Shown one piece after another: positions 1 through 7,400 of a stretch of DNA of 18,116 nucleotides (within the stretch, counting starts at the first letter, position 1; the number at the start of each line of letters is the position of its first letter). The notes under the pieces were generated by a model. It was not told where the DNA came from. It did no database searches and was given only the letters and a program-made list of their open reading frames with translations. The stretch spans positions 1 through 18,116 of the forward strand of contig JAISRY010000023.1 of NCBI GenBank assembly GCA_031273385.1, in the 5' to 3' direction. The position numbers and the translations under genes were made by a program. This DNA is from Tannerellaceae bacterium. GTDB taxonomy: Bacteria > Bacteroidota > Bacteroidia > Bacteroidales > Tannerellaceae.

Positions 1-79
1 AAGGATGCATACTCTTTCGGGAAAGGATGCATACTCTTTCGGGAAAGGGTGCATACTCTTTCGGGAAAGGGTGCACCCT
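1..79. repeat. 22-bp tandem palindromic array (left end cut)
   Basis: Three full or nearly full units plus a diverged fourth follow one another with an exact 22-bp period: 1-21, 22-43, 44-65 and 66-79. Each carries two dyad centres. One is a CTTTC-gg-GAAAG hairpin centred at 19.5, 41.5 and 63.5. The other is a TGCA-centred palindrome at 7.5, 29.5, 51.5 and 73.5. In the last unit the second palindrome has become AGGGTGCACCCT (68-79), a changed sequence that remains perfectly palindromic. The array may extend beyond the window. It directly abuts the foldback element at 80-369. No coding function is evident. Confidence 0.85.
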
Positions 80-369
80 GTCATGTTCGGAAGAAGTATC
101 AACGGCTCTCGGAGAGAGCATATATAGCTAGGAAGTACCCTAAAAGGGTACTGTATACGAATGGATTACCCCCACCCCTGCCTCCATCGGAGGCAAACTT
201 ATCGACAGATGATTCCTCTTGCCTCCATTACACCGACATCGTAAAAACAGGTTTGCCTCCGATGGAGGCAAGAGAGGGGTGGTCATCCATTCGTATACAG
301 TAGCCTTAGGCTACTGCCTAGCTATGTTAGCTCTCTCCGAGAGCCGTTGATACTTCTTCCGAACATGAC
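80..369. repeat. Long foldback element, 119-bp arms
   Basis: Bases 80-198 and 251-369 are near-perfect reverse complements around a 52-nt loop (199-250). Smaller palindromes are nested in both arms: CTCTC-g-GAGAG near 106-116, GCCTCC-atc-GGAGGC at 180-194, and AGTACCC...GGGTACT at 134-152. The last has become AGTAGCC...GGCTACT (298-314) in the other arm, so it changed but still pairs with itself. The element is flanked by AGGGTGCACCCT (68-79) and GGGC-gtt-GCCC (371-381). No transposase or clear target duplication is seen. It could be a MITE-like foldback element or encode a structured RNA. Confidence 0.85.
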
Positions 370-434
370 TGGGCGTTGCCCTCCGGCTATTTACGCCGTT
401 ATATGTTATTTATTTCGTATGACTATATATCAGG

Positions 435-494
435 CTTCGACAGGCTCAGCCACCAAGACAGGCAGAAACACTCCGGCCGTTGAGCCTGCCGAAA
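435..494. repeat. Imperfect inverted repeat (REP-like)
   Basis: TTCGACAGGCTCAGC (about 436-450) is matched imperfectly by the complementary TTGAGCCTGCCGAA (480-493), giving arms of about 15 bp around a 30-nt spacer. Dispersed palindromes of this kind are common between Bacteroidetes genes. It may work as a transcript-end hairpin, but no T-tract follows. Confidence 0.6.
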
Positions 495-520
495 CGTCCG
501 GCACACCCACGCGCTATTAT

Positions 521-552
521 CCGCATGGGTTACAAACCCGCGCAAGCGGGGA
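521..552 (+). repeat. REP-like hairpin, copy 1
   Basis: This copy has an outer stem CCGC/GCGG and an inner stem GGGTT-aca-AACCC, followed by GCGCAAGCGG. It is the homologue, in the same orientation, of the sequence at 884-914. The two copies differ at paired positions in both stems. It ends six bases from the stop codon of the antitoxin gene and takes up the place where a partner toxin gene would be expected. Confidence 0.7.
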
Positions 553-557
553 TTCTT

Positions 558-815
558 TCATTCAATATCGTTTATGGATTTCATAAATGTATCGAAGTTC
601 TTCGTGTCTATTGTTCCGGCAAACTTTCCTGAACGTGCTTCTTCTATTGCTTCTAAAGTAGTTTCGTTCGGTTCGTTATAAACGCTATCCATGAGAATAT
701 ATTCTACATAGTTATTTAAACTTCTGTTTGCTTTTTTTGCTTCTGCTTTCAGCTTATCAAGTAAGCTTTCATCTAAGCGAAACGCTGTCGGTCTTTTTTT
801 TGCTCTTGCTTCCAT
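558..815 (-). CDS. Orphan RHH-type antitoxin (predicted)
   Basis: An 85-residue protein. Residues about 8-45 (RPTAFRLDESLLDKLKAEAK and the following helix) fit a ribbon-helix-helix DNA-binding fold. The tail, with a GKFAGTIDT segment and a final NFDTFMKSINDIE, resembles Bacteroidales antitoxins normally paired with a YafQ/RelE-type mRNase. Such a protein would bind and neutralise its toxin and repress its own promoter. I chose the ATG at 815: the in-frame ATG at 887 would place the first 24 codons across the palindromic operator and -7 box at 829-848, and they encode an atypical hydrophobic segment. No toxin gene lies in the expected place after it; within a few bases there is a REP-like hairpin and then repeats. 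It therefore appears orphaned, or its toxin is elsewhere. The family assignment is from memory of relatives, not a search. Confidence 0.75.
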   Translation of the reverse strand: MEARAKKRPTAFRLDESLLDKLKAEAKKANRSLNNYVEYILMDSVYNEPNETTLEAIEEARSGKFAGTIDTKNFDTFMKSINDIE

Positions 816-828
816 TATGTTATAAGAT

Positions 829-848
829 TGTATTACAAATGTAATACA
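829..848 (-). promoter_or_regulatory. Palindromic operator over the antitoxin -7 box
   Basis: TGTATTAC-aaat-GTAATACA is a perfect inverted repeat with 8-bp arms. On the minus strand it contains TACATTTG (843-836), matching the Bacteroidetes -7 consensus TAnnTTTG, 21 bases before the antitoxin ATG. A palindrome overlapping the core promoter is what an autoregulating RHH antitoxin would use. The palindrome is seen; its role as operator is inferred. Confidence 0.65.
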
Positions 849-883
849 TTTTTTCAATATAGCTAAATTATTCATGAAATTCC

Positions 884-942
884 CCACGCACGGATTACAA
901 ATCCGCGCGAGTGGATGTAGGGGCAGATTTGCGTGTCTGCCC
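884..942 (+). repeat. REP-like hairpin copy 2 plus GGGCAGA hairpin
   Basis: Outer CCAC/GTGG and inner GGATT-aca-AATCC stems (884-914) mirror copy 1 at 521-552 with compensating base changes. A second hairpin follows at once: GGGCAGA (921-927) with TCTGCCC (936-942). The two REP-like copies sit in direct orientation on either side of the antitoxin gene. No function is assigned. Confidence 0.7.
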
Positions 943-1001
943 TATCCATTCTGGTCATTCTGAAAATCCTGAACATCCTGATTCTGACAGGGAAAAGGCG
1001 C

Positions 1002-1315
1002 AAAAAACCCCCAAATAAAGTTTTGCGTTTTTTGCCTTCACCGCTTCACCTTTCGTGTAACAGGCTGGGTGACAACCGGATGTGGTGAAGGGAGGGTGAA
1101 CCTTGGTGAAAGGAGGCGCAAAGGGGGATCATCCTCCGAAATCATGACCGAACCTGTTTATACAACAAGGGCGTTTAGCGCTCTTCGCTGGCCGTTTCAG
1201 CCTCCTTTCACCAAGGTTCACCCTCCCTTCACCGCATCCGGTTGTCACCCAGTCTGTTACACGAAAGGTGAAGCGGTGAAGGCAAAAAACGCAAAACTTT
1301 ATTTGGGGGCTTTTT
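1002..1315. repeat. Long foldback element, 116-bp arms
   Basis: Bases 1002-1117 and 1200-1315 are reverse complements with about three mismatches, around an 82-nt loop (1118-1199). The left arm holds TTCACC at 1037 and 1045 and then GGTGAA at 1084, 1095 and 1105, so the latter motifs are 10-11 bp apart. The outer ends read AAAAA-n-CCCCC and GGGGG-n-TTTTT. No transposase gene or convincing target-site duplication is present. It could be a non-autonomous foldback or MITE-like element, or a very stable structured RNA. Short open frames within it follow the palindrome and are not credible genes. Confidence 0.85.
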
Positions 1316-1409
1316 AGCTCTTTTTGCCTCTTTTACAAGCCTTTGGAAAACCGAAATGAATAGCAAATCCTACATGAATAGGCGAAAAGATGCCTGTATG
1401 CGTGCACCT

Positions 1410-1691
1410 CTGGATTGCTTCTCTGCGTTTATAATGACGACGAATCGCAATCACCTGTAAATCAAATAGTACCACGTCATTGCGAACGCAGTGAAGCAAT
1501 CCAGAAGTGCGTCTGTGTGTCCCACCTCTGGATTGCTTCACTGCGTTCGCAATGACGGATACTATTTAATTATAATCGGCTGTAAATCACGCAATCGCCG
1601 TCATTTCCCTTTTTGATAAACCTGGTTTATTGGGTACTTGCAATGGCGGATACACATAAGGGTCAAAGGCGAACGCTGTGAAGCAATCCGG
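1410..1691. repeat. Four copies of a 29-bp REP-like sequence
   Basis: Copies of a sequence running GTCATTGCGAACGC...GCAATCCAG occur at 1410-1438 (minus), 1476-1504 (plus), 1528-1556 (minus) and, degenerate, at 1662-1691 (plus). The two middle copies face each other. With AAATAGTA (1464-1471) and TACTATTT (1560-1567) outside them, they form a hairpin spanning 1464-1567. The last copy ends four bases from the stop codon of the tannase-family gene. Between copies there is only AT-rich sequence. Similar dispersed repeats are common in Bacteroidetes genomes. I see no gene between 816 and 1695. Confidence 0.8.
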
Positions 1692-1695
1692 AGGC

Positions 1696-3186
1696 TTAAT
1701 GTTCCACCCCCCGATAGCTCTCCGGCAAATGGGGGTCTTTTCCTTCTATATAGTGCGGGAACTTCGGATAGGGGTAGATGGGGCGGCGAAAAGAGCTCTT
1801 TTCTTTTTCATTGTACCCCGAGGCGATGATCTGGCCAGGGGCGACGCCCTCTTCCACCCACCGCATAAGAGCGGTAAATATGTTGCTGCCGCTGTCTTCC
1901 GAAATGCCGGAAATCCACTGTCCGAACGAACAGGGGCCTGCTCCTCCCCCGCAATGCTCCATGCCGGGGACAAGGAAATAGCGGAAAAATGCCTGCGTCT
2001 TTTCCAGTCCGCCCTGCGCCTGCACCACCCTATCGTAATAATGTACGGCATCCTGAAAAGGGACAAGCGGATCGGCTGTTCCGGTGTACATCAACAGCTT
2101 TCCGCCCATCATCCGGAAAGGCTCCAGATCCGGATCGTTGGCATTGAGAAGCGAGGCCAGAAGCGAATCCGTTTTGTTCATATCCGAATGAAAATCAAAC
2201 CTTTCGGGATCAAACCCCAACCCCCATACCCAACGAAAGGGATAAAGCTGGTAGATGGCCGGATCGCCTTGCTGCTCAAAAATCCCGTCTCCCGACGCCT
2301 CACTGCCAAGGGGGATGCCGTCATAGATCCGCTTTTTCGTCACCGGATCGACGGGGCCGGCATAGAATCGTTCCAGCATCTTTATTTGCTCTTGCGTCAG
2401 GAAATCCGCCACCATATCCGGCGTGAATGTCGCCATCCGGGGATCGGTAAGGAAAGCGTCTTCCCGGTATCCGCCGTCTTTTCCGGCATTGGCGGCGATA
2501 ACGGCATCGGTGACGGCGCGGACTTGCTGTTTCGTCAGGTGATGCAATGGGTTGGCTTTTCCCGTCTTATAGTTCCATAAAAACAGGGCATGCAGGTGCG
2601 TCCGGTTGTTGGCGGGCGCTCCGGCCAGGATGCCGTCGTAGTCGCCGGGATAGCGCTGGGCGGTGGACAAAGCCTGCTGTCCACCGGTGGAACATCCTGT
2701 GAAATAGGAGTATACCGGAGGGCGTCCATACTGTTTCTCGATAACGGCTTTTGCGACGACCGTCATTTCGTGCGTCGCCCGATGGCCGAAATCTTCCCAT
2801 TTCTGACGATCGCAAACCAGGCTGTCCACATGTGGAAACGTCCCCATATCGGTATTCGCAACGGCAAAACCGTGTCGTATCCCCGCTTCCAACACCCCAT
2901 AATTGATCCGTCCGGCGCCGCCGCCGTTACCCGTCCCGACAAAACGGCCATTCCACTCATCCCGAGGCATCCACACCTCAATGCGGATGTATGACCCGGG
3001 CTTCGATTGAGAGGTCGCGGCAACCCGTATGGAGGCCGGCAACCCCTGCTCCGCACCGACGGTATCTATCCGCGTAACAACCACTCCTGGAAGCCCAAGA
3101 TCATCAATCCCACCGCCTTTACCCCGGCAAACCCCATCAAAGGCATTCCATACGCAAAGCGCCAAAAGCAACGTTTTCCATTTCAT
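1696..3186 (-). CDS. Secreted tannase/feruloyl esterase family hydrolase
   Basis: A 496-residue protein with an N-terminal signal peptide (MKWKTLLLALCVW) and the alpha/beta-hydrolase core of the tannase/feruloyl esterase family. It would hydrolyse ester bonds in plant phenolic esters such as galloyl or feruloyl groups, outside the cytoplasm. The nucleophile lies in GCSTGGQQ (Ser166), the acid in TGTADPLVPF (Asp372) and the base in GMEHCGG (His411). Cys165 and Cys412 sit beside the Ser and His, giving the family's CS-D-HC arrangement, in which a disulfide bridges the catalytic residues. The start at 3186 is preferred over 3255 because it gives a clean signal peptide and lies after the promoter at 3218-3248. 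Exact substrate cannot be read from sequence. A REP-like repeat abuts its stop codon. The GH106-like gene two genes upstream may act on related plant glycosides. Confidence 0.88.
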   Translation of the reverse strand: MKWKTLLLALCVWNAFDGVCRGKGGGIDDLGLPGVVVTRIDTVGAEQGLPASIRVAATSQSKPGSYIRIEVWMPRDEWNGRFVGTGNGGGAGRINYGVLEAGIRHGFAVANTDMGTFPHVDSLVCDRQKWEDFGHRATHEMTVVAKAVIEKQYGRPPVYSYFTGCSTGGQQALSTAQRYPGDYDGILAGAPANNRTHLHALFLWNYKTGKANPLHHLTKQQVRAVTDAVIAANAGKDGGYREDAFLTDPRMATFTPDMVADFLTQEQIKMLERFYAGPVDPVTKKRIYDGIPLGSEASGDGIFEQQGDPAIYQLYPFRWVWGLGFDPERFDFHSDMNKTDSLLASLLNANDPDLEPFRMMGGKLLMYTGTADPLVPFQDAVHYYDRVVQAQGGLEKTQAFFRYFLVPGMEHCGGGAGPCSFGQWISGISEDSGSNIFTALMRWVEEGVAPGQIIASGYNEKEKSSFRRPIYPYPKFPHYIEGKDPHLPESYRGVEH

Positions 3187-3217
3187 AAAGCCTGATTTTA
3201 AAAGAGATATTCCCCTC

Positions 3218-3248
3218 CAAAGATACGACTTTCCATTGGTATAATCAA
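3218..3248 (-). promoter_or_regulatory. Bacteroidetes-type promoter of the tannase-family gene
   Basis: On the minus strand, TTG (3248-3246) and TATCTTTG (3225-3218) are separated by 20 nt, matching the TTTG / TAnnTTTG pattern of the Bacteroidetes housekeeping sigma factor. The predicted transcript start leaves a leader of about 25 nt before the ATG at 3186. Confidence 0.65.
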
Positions 3249-3284
3249 TGATCATTCGTCGGCATTATAAGCTTCCATAATTTA

Positions 3285-3320
3285 TCCGATCGTTTTGCCG
3301 GGGCCGGCAAAACGATCGGA
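3285..3320. repeat. dinD-linked palindrome, copy 1
   Basis: Perfect 17-bp arms, TCCGATCGTTTTGCCGG and its complement, around a central GG. It lies 23 bp beyond the dinD stop codon. Its left flank, GCTTCCATAATTTATCC, is shared with copy 4 at 4418-4454. It could form a strong hairpin at the dinD transcript end, but no U-tract follows. Confidence 0.85.
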
Positions 3321-3343
3321 CAGGTTTTGCGCAGTAGAAACGG

Positions 3344-4177
3344 CTATTTGTTTTTCGTTTTCAATGCTTTTTTCTTTTCTGTATTCAGGCGGCGTTCTAC
3401 TTTTTTGACGTCTTCTGCCGGAGGGAGGTTTTCGGGGACAAGGCCTCGCTCAATCATGATTTTACGTACGCCGAGGTTGTTATCTACATGTTCTTTTTTG
3501 ATGGATGAGATTCCGGTCAGGTCTTTTATCTGTACATTTTCGGCGGTCATGGCTGCGGCAAAGTCTTTGGCTTTGATGCTTACCGTAGGTAGGAAATCGG
3601 CAACCGGACGGTTTTCCGGGACGCCTAATTTGCGTTTCAGTTGCGCCGTATCCAAGAAGAAGAGGGCTTTGTCGCCTTTGGAACGAATGATGGCAAAACC
3701 TTTATCGTCAACGCCCCGCTCGAATAAAACGTCGGAAAGCAGCTTTTCCGTTTCCTTCAGTTTGGCTCGCGCTTCCACCCGTTCCGCTTCCTGCAGACGC
3801 TGTTCTATCAGTTCCGAGCGGCGCGTTTGTACGGCAAAGTAGGTCTGTGCAAAGGCAATAGCCGGTTTACGGCTGTCGCCATTCTGTGCAACCAAGTAGC
3901 AGGCATAGCGCGTGAGGAAGATCTCTTCTATCTCTTTTTCAGCGCCTTTTGGCATACATATCGTTTTGCCGGCCCCGGCAAAATGATCGGATATATTTTC
4001 GCCTACATTGGCGCACGCCTCTTTTGCTTTGTCTATCGCATTGGTGAACCTGCGCCACTGGGTATATCCAAGCAAAGGCTGCAATTCCCGCGCACTCCAA
4101 CACTCAACGCCGTTATAATCCACTGCCGCCTCTTCAAACCGGCTGAATAACTCTTTAATTTCATTTGTCTTAAGCAT
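3344..4177 (-). CDS. dinD: DNA damage-inducible protein D (DinD)
   Basis: A 277-residue cytoplasmic protein with the usual DinD length and layout. The N-terminal half has [12 protein letters not shown] (about 27-38), [14 protein letters not shown] (88-101) and [12 protein letters not shown] (109-120), and the C-terminal half has [20 protein letters not shown] (152-171) and a Lys-rich tail. E. coli DinD is SOS-induced and reported to inhibit RecA filament activity; that role is knowledge of the family, not visible here. Residues 64-73 ([10 protein letters not shown]) are encoded by a palindrome nearly identical to the repeats on both sides of the gene, without breaking the frame or changing length relative to E. 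coli DinD. The likely promoter, near 4356-4363, gives a leader of about 170 nt containing another copy. No LexA-type box was recognised. Confidence 0.9.
   Translation of the reverse strand: MLKTNEIKELFSRFEEAAVDYNGVECWSARELQPLLGYTQWRRFTNAIDKAKEACANVGENISDHFAGAGKTICMPKGAEKEIEEIFLTRYACYLVAQNGDSRKPAIAFAQTYFAVQTRRSELIEQRLQEAERVEARAKLKETEKLLSDVLFERGVDDKGFAIIRSKGDKALFFLDTAQLKRKLGVPENRPVADFLPTVSIKAKDFAAAMTAENVQIKDLTGISSIKKEHVDNNLGVRKIMIERGLVPENLPPAEDVKKVERRLNTEKKKALKTKNK
3960..3992. repeat. dinD-linked palindrome, copy 2, inside dinD
   Basis: The core ATCGTTTTGCCGG-cc-CCGGCAAAATGAT lies wholly inside dinD and encodes [10 protein letters not shown]. Its centre is CC on the plus strand, while the three intergenic copies have GG. 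The following bases, CGGATATATTTTCGCCTAC, resemble the right flanks of copies 3 and 4, so the similarity goes beyond the palindrome. Confidence 0.8.
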
Positions 4178-4249
4178 AATATAATCTGGTTTTAAGTTGT
4201 TTTATTTTTCCTGTATCGGCCAGTCAATGATGTTTACTGATTGGTGATA

Positions 4250-4286
4250 TCCGGATCGTTTTGCCGGGGCCGGCAAAACGATCGGA
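4250..4286. repeat. dinD-linked palindrome, copy 3
   Basis: TCCGGATCGTTTTGCCGG-gg-CCGGCAAAACGATCGGA lies 72 bp upstream of the dinD ATG, within the predicted dinD mRNA leader. Its right flank CATTTCCGCCCACA is close to the dinD-coding flank TATTTTCGCCTACA. A hairpin here could affect dinD translation or message stability. Confidence 0.8.
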
Positions 4287-4351
4287 TACATTTCCGCCCA
4301 CATAATTTCGTTTGTCCACCATGCATTTTCTTACAGGTATACAGGAAAAAC

Positions 4352-4405
4352 GCTGCAAAGGTAATGGTTTTTCCGGTACGGCTGTGAAAAATCTACCTTT
4401 GCAGC
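4352..4405. promoter_or_regulatory. Facing TACCTTTG boxes in a 12-bp inverted repeat
   Basis: GCTGCAAAGGTA (4352-4363) and TACCTTTGCAGC (4394-4405) are perfect inverted repeats with a 30-nt spacer. Each arm contains TACCTTTG, a good -7 match, on opposite strands. The minus-strand box (4363-4356) is the best candidate promoter for dinD, though no clear TTG lies at -33. The plus-strand box would direct transcription antisense into the 3' end of the GH106-like gene. The repeat is seen; promoter activity is inferred. Confidence 0.45.
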
Positions 4406-4417
4406 TTCCATAATTTA

Positions 4418-4454
4418 TCCGGATCGTTTTGCCGGGGCCGGCAAAACGATCGGA
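4418..4454. repeat. dinD-linked palindrome, copy 4
   Basis: TCCGGATCGTTTTGCCGG-gg-CCGGCAAAACGATCGGA, 20 bp beyond the stop codon of the GH106-like gene. Left flank GCTTCCATAATTTATCC matches copy 1; right flank GGTATTCGCCTACT resembles copies 2 and 3. It may act as a 3' hairpin for the GH106-like transcript. Confidence 0.85.
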
Positions 4455-4473
4455 TAGGTATTCGCCTACTTTG

Positions 4474-7400
4474 TCAGTGGATCAGGCTGAAGTCGTCGAT
4501 CAGGCCGTAGTCTATGAGTTGGTATTGGGAGGCGGGGATGGGCTCTTTGACGGATTTCCAGTGCCATGGGGAGGCCAGGCCGGGGGATGGGTTTCCGTAG
4601 TGGGGGCCCAGGAGGTTTTTCAGGCTGCCTATGACTTGGATGTCGATTTGGTTTGCGCCCTCTTTGAGGTAGGGTGTGACGTCCAGTTGCCAGGGGGCGT
4701 AGGCGATGATGCCGGCTTTCGTCCCGTTGACGTGGACTTCGGCTACCGTGCCGTTCCATTTCCCCAGTTGTACGGAATATGTTCCTTTCAGGCCGGTGAT
4801 ATTGTACGGTTTGCTGTAGCTGACGCTCCAGGAATAGAACGGCTGTTTTTGTTCTTTCCAGCTGCCGAGGGTCAGGTGTTCGACGGGTGCGCTGACGCTC
4901 CATCCTTTCTGTTCGGGGACGACGGAGAAGTCGCCCAGCAGGTAGACCGGCTCCAGTTCGGCGAAGATACTCATCGGACTGACGCTCAATTCCACCGTGT
5001 TCACTCCCTTTCTGACTTGCCCGCCAATGGCGTATACGCCGAATGAGCGGTCTAAAAACCATTGATCAGGCGTCGGCGTGACCGTCTCCCCATTTACTTT
5101 GACCGTAAACAATCCGGGGCGTTCGGCGACCAATTGTATCGACGAATAGTCGAACGCTTCGTTTACCGTAAACGAATAGACAGCCGTGAAGCCTCCGGTT
5201 TGGAACGTATCCCTATCGACGATATTCCGCTTGTATTGCACCGAGGTGTTCCACGGATTCCCGTTGGCAAAGCCGTGCGCCTTATAGACGATGTCTGCCG
5301 CCGGGGAGAAATGCACCCCTTTGTGCGTCTGGCCTCCTACCGTTACGTCGCAGAAGTCGATCGGCAGTGCGTTCGCTTTCATTCGCCGGACGGTGGTTTC
5401 CGCCGTTGCCGGAACGACTGTCTCGCCGGACGGTTTTTCCGGCTTCGGTTCGTACTTACTGTTTGTTTTGTAGGAGCTGAAGAGGAGCAGGCTTCCTGCC
5501 GGTTCTATCCTGAATGGGGCGGTAAGGATTCCCTTTTCGGCGGTGGAGGGGAGGGCGTATATCCGGCCATCCATGGCATCCATTTCGAGCAGCGTCTTGC
5601 CTTTTACGGAGAGCGTTCCGGTGGAGGCCTCTTCCAGGGAGGAGTTGACGAGCAGGATCAGTTCGCCGTCGGCAAAGCGGCGGCGGTGGTGGTAAAGGTT
5701 GCCGTTCTCGAAGTGGAGGGAGATGTCCTGTTTGGGAAGTAAGCGCTCCCGCAGGTCATCTATCAGGATTTCCGTCTCTTTCGCAACGGCCTTACCTGTG
5801 AAGGAAGCGGTGAGTTCCTGATGCGTAGCGGGATAATAGAGCAGCGTAACGGGGGATTTTCCGGAGAAGAAAGCGGCGAGTTCCTGATGTGGTGCGCCGT
5901 CCAGCATGGTGGGGGCGGAGAGTTCCTGTTGCGGTACGCCGTCCTTTATGGTGGGGGTGGTGAAAGCGATCACCTGTCCGCCCTGTTCTGCGAAACGCCG
6001 GAGCAGGTCGAACGTCGGCGTGTTCAGCGTTTCACATGCCGGGGGAATGATCACGGTGGAGTAGGACGCCTGCCCTACTATAAAGCGTCCGTTCTTCACT
6101 TTTCCCTGGTCTTTTATGATATTCTCGGAGCCGAGGTCGTATTCCACCTGGCTCTTTTCGAGCAGGGTGACGAAGGCCTGGAACGTTTTCCCTATTTCCA
6201 TTAACGCCGCGGGGCTTCCGGTATGCGAATAGTAGCCCCAGAGCGTCGAGTTGGGCTCGATGACGAGGATATCGTTTTGCTGTACGCCTTTGCTCATCAC
6301 GAGCGACAGGCGGCCGAAGTAGTCGTTGAGCGAGCGGTAATTGTCCCACCAGGGGGAATGATAGGTGAAAACGGGCGGGTAATCGTACTTGCGTGCGCCG
6401 GTAAGGGTCATGTGCGAGAGGTGCTGGTTCATGAAATTGACGCCCAGCACATACTCCCAATCCCCCAGCCGTTTGAAGTCCTTGAACGTTTCGTCCCATC
6501 CGCCACCGCCGTAGGTCTCGCTGAGGGTGCGGCTGTAGCCCATCTGGTTTGCGGCGCTACGCAGCTCCTTGACGGAACGGACGTTCCCGAATTGCGCTTG
6601 GGGCGACGTTTCGTTGAACTGGTTGAAAAGCATGTCGATAGCCGGCACCTGGTGCCAGGCGTACATAGCCATATTATCCGGGCCGTCGTTCATTTGTGGC
6701 CAGCCGTGCTCCCAGTAATGCCCTGTCCATTGGAGATTGTTCGCTACGCAGTAGGCGTTCCATGGCTTCGACCAGCGGTCGACGAAGAGTTGCAGCAGGG
6801 TTTCCATGTAATTGTGGCGTACCTTTTTCCACTCGCCGGCCTCTTCGCCGAGGAGGGGAAGCAGGGGTTTCAGGTCATAGCCCCATTTTTGCTGAAAGAC
6901 GTCGAACAGGTCGGGCGTCCAGCGCAATCCGCCGGAGCTTACGATGTTCGGCTCGTCGGTAAAGATGCCGGGGATGGTTTTCCCGAACTCATTTTTCAGC
7001 GACTGCTCATAGCCTTTCATCGTCACTTCGATAAATTTCTCCGTCACACCGGGGAGCAGCAGGTCGACGTAGGAGTAACCGCCGTACCAGTCCGATCTGC
7101 CGTAAAAGGTCTTGCGGTACAGGTAATATTCCCCCTTTATCTTTTTATACTGACCGACGGTAGGGGTAATATCTTTCCATGCGCCCTCCTCTTTTTTCAG
7201 GCAGACGACATATTTCTCCATCTCATCGGGGAGCAATTCCACCTTATCGCAGACCAATCCCTGCCCCTGGTTATAGGATTCGGGCATCTCTTGCGGGACA
7301 TGTCCTCCGGCAAAGCCGCTGGGGTAGGAGTTCTCGTCGTAAATCCACACTTCGAGCCCCAGTTCCTTTCCCCTCTTGACGGTGTAGGCATACCTCTCAA

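Noticed and set aside
49..303. Open frame of 84 codons on the plus strand
   Set aside because: It runs through the tandem array and foldback arm, so its sequence is dictated by the repeats; it has no ribosome site or recognisable domain.
1069..1317. Open frame of 82 codons on the plus strand
   Set aside because: It lies inside the 1002-1315 foldback element and reflects GGTGAA/TTCACC repeats rather than a protein family.
1678..2580. Open frame of 300 codons antisense to the tannase-family gene
   Set aside because: The opposite strand has a complete, motif-bearing hydrolase; this is a high-GC antisense shadow.
3960..3992. REP insertion disrupting dinD
   Set aside because: The frame and the length between DHF and LTRYACYL match E. 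coli DinD, so the palindrome looks like native coding sequence rather than an insertion.
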